64,000 nucleotides of DNA from Hydractinia symbiolongicarpus (lineage: Eukaryota; Cnidaria; Hydrozoa; Anthoathecata; Hydractiniidae). Below are positions 62,666 to 64,000 of the stretch, piece after piece. Below the pieces are notes generated by a model. It did not search any database. It saw only the letters and a program-made list of their open reading frames with translations, and was not told the origin of the DNA. A program made the position numbers and the translations under genes. The first letter of the stretch is position 1, and each line of letters begins with the position of its first letter. Where the stretch lies: NCBI RefSeq assembly GCF_029227915.1, contig NC_079887.1, positions 6,884,001-6,948,000 of the forward strand, read 5' to 3'.

Positions 62666-63859
62666 ATGTTTACCTGGAAATTCGCACTCTCCATAATAAT
62701 TTTTCAAGTTTATATTACGTTATGTTATGGACTGTGTGACCAGCGAGAAACAGGTGGTGATTTAAAATGTTGCAAATTCAAAGATGCTTCGTGTTTTGTG
62801 AAAACGTATCATACAAGAGCACGCGGTTTGGCCAACTCCATATGCTACTGTGATGCGTATTGCAAATTTACTAAAGACTGTTGCAAAGATATTGACAAAG
62901 TTAGAAAATTGTGCGACAGTAAGTTGTTTATTTGTTTACTTAATTGTTTAATCCGTTGATATTATGTTTTGTGTAACTCTACAGTTTTGAATTAGTTAGG
63001 TTTAGTTGCAAAAGAAATTAAGTTATGAATCTCTGAAAGGGAATAAACCAATAGAGTTTCAAATAACCGTACACATTCATTTAAAAAGAGGGTTAAAGAA
63101 ATAGAAAAACAATTGTTTTCAAAAAGATCCTACAATTTTGACTTCAGGTAAACTATGTTTTTTTCTTTTTTCTGTAACTACAGCATCAAATACCTATCAC
63201 TTAAAATAATTTCTTTCCCAGCTATCTTTCTGCTAGGTTTACTGACTGTCTTTTCTCTCGTGAATTATTCTTCTTCGGGAAGTATATTACATCTCATCAG
63301 AAGGCTTCCTTGTAATGTTCTAGTGTTTCCTATTCCATCTTCCTGCTTGACTTTGTAGACTGGTATATTTGGATAACATTCAATTCCTTGGGAAATCTTA
63401 TCTCCTTAATATGAGTTTAGTTTTCCGGTTCCTCCTTTCTCTGATACGTGTGGTGGTGCAATGTGGGAGGACTAAATTTCACCATTGTGTTGTCCTAAGG
63501 TGGTTTACTCTCAGCAGATGCTTCCATGGAATGTTTAGCAGGCTTATTAAAGGGAGGTCTTGTCAGTATCATTTTTTGCTTGTTACAACCGTCCCTTTCT
63601 TGAATGCACCCTTTGGTAGATGTGTTTCATACCTAACCTACTTAAATATAAGCGTTCGTATTTTATTTTGTAGAACCTGTTCATTGCATCGTTAGTGAAT
63701 GGGAAAAATGGACTGGTTGCAGTACAAAATGTGGTTTTGGAGTTAGAAAGAGAAAAAGAAGCATCAAACAAAAAAATCAAAATGGCGGAAACCCATGTGG
63801 TCCACTTGAACAAGTTCGAGGATGTAATATGAATTCAATTTGTGATTCTAACGAAGACA
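62666..63859 (+). CDS. SBSPON: Somatomedin-B and thrombospondin type-1 secreted protein, first two coding exons
   Basis: Exons 62666-62918 and 63674-63859, both ending in phase 1 at GTAAGT donors; the gene continues past the window. Residues 1-22 form a signal peptide (MFTWKFALSIIIFQVYITLC). Residues 24-83 are a somatomedin-B domain with Cys at 24, 35, 36, 43, 60, 62, 66, 72, 73 and 83 (CYCDAYCKFTKDCC is diagnostic). Residues 86-146 are a thrombospondin type-1 repeat: EWEKWTGCSTKCGFGVRKRK, then NGGNPCGPLEQVRGC. The domain order and the NGG-PC-PLE-GC wording fit SBSPON (RPE-spondin), an extracellular-matrix protein. The WEKW sequence is the usual C-mannosylation site of such repeats. Other SMB/TSP1 proteins are possible since the C-terminal part is not visible. 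Confidence 0.85.
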
Positions 63860-63922
63860 GTAAGTTCGTAATAAGATTTATATTGCTTTTAATTGCTTTG
63901 CACCATATCTTTATTTATTAAA

Positions 63923-64000
63923 CTAGTCGTTAGCCCATGGAAAATCCACGGATTCGTCCGTCCTTTTTATACCGCATTGCGTGCTTCTCGCTATTGTGCA
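63923..64000 (-). repeat. Helitron-like terminus running out of the window
   Basis: CTAGTCGTTAGCCCATGG, a CCATGG/CCACGG imperfect hairpin, GATTCGTCCGTCCTTT and CCGCATTGCGTGCTTCTCGC follow the order of the array units at 42.6-43.5 kb. Inside the intron after SBSPON exon 2. Confidence 0.6.

Noticed and set aside
63369-63695. 108-codon frame inside the SBSPON-like intron
   Set aside because: It ends at the real exon border and lacks any family motif; the exon 63674-63859 is in another frame.

Overview
The window is AT-rich animal nuclear DNA. Its genes are split by many small GT-AG introns, and mobile elements of several classes fill much of the rest. The gene set is metazoan: lysosomal beta-glucuronidase, a RILP-like Rab effector, rabaptin, and a secreted somatomedin-B/thrombospondin protein. 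With the low GC content, Penelope-like elements and Helitron-like termini, this suggests a non-bilaterian marine animal, probably a cnidarian (perhaps a hydrozoan). That assignment is an inference from gene style and repeats, not proven.

Layout. (1) 1-6.7 kb: the last ten exons of beta-glucuronidase (GUSB) on +, with both catalytic glutamates. (2) 8.7-15.1 kb: a six-exon RILP-like gene with RH1 and RH2 domains, which closes in frame at 374 residues. (3) 18.4-20.6 kb: a decayed Tc1/mariner-like transposon bounded by TA duplications, followed by a minisatellite and tRNA-derived SINEs. (4) 23.5-37.7 kb: a 21-exon rabaptin gene. It holds a tandem exon duplication with a 33-nt intervening intron, a cassette-sized exon whose two splice junctions can pair, and a degraded LINE in intron 4. 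(5) 37.7-62.6 kb: 25 kb without a recognisable host gene. It contains a head-to-tail array of about 180-bp Helitron-like units, two Penelope-like copies in inverted arrangement with hammerhead-ribozyme-like motifs, a TA-flanked composite element with identical 204-bp ends inserted in one of them, a foldback element nested inside that, a 68-nt near-perfect palindrome, and SINEs. (6) 62.7 kb to the end: the first two coding exons of an SBSPON-like gene, running out of the window.

The genes do not form an operon. The RILP-like protein and rabaptin are both coiled-coil effectors of Rab GTPases, and lie on the same strand about 8 kb apart. GUSB is a lysosomal hydrolase. The strongest leads are the two splicing architectures inside rabaptin, the apparent lack of a rabaptin Rab5-binding tail, the conserved phospho-Rab-binding triad in the RILP-like protein, and the nested transposons at 44.6-48.4 kb. 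Exon limits come from reading splice sites, phase and protein similarity by eye; no alignment or RNA data was available.
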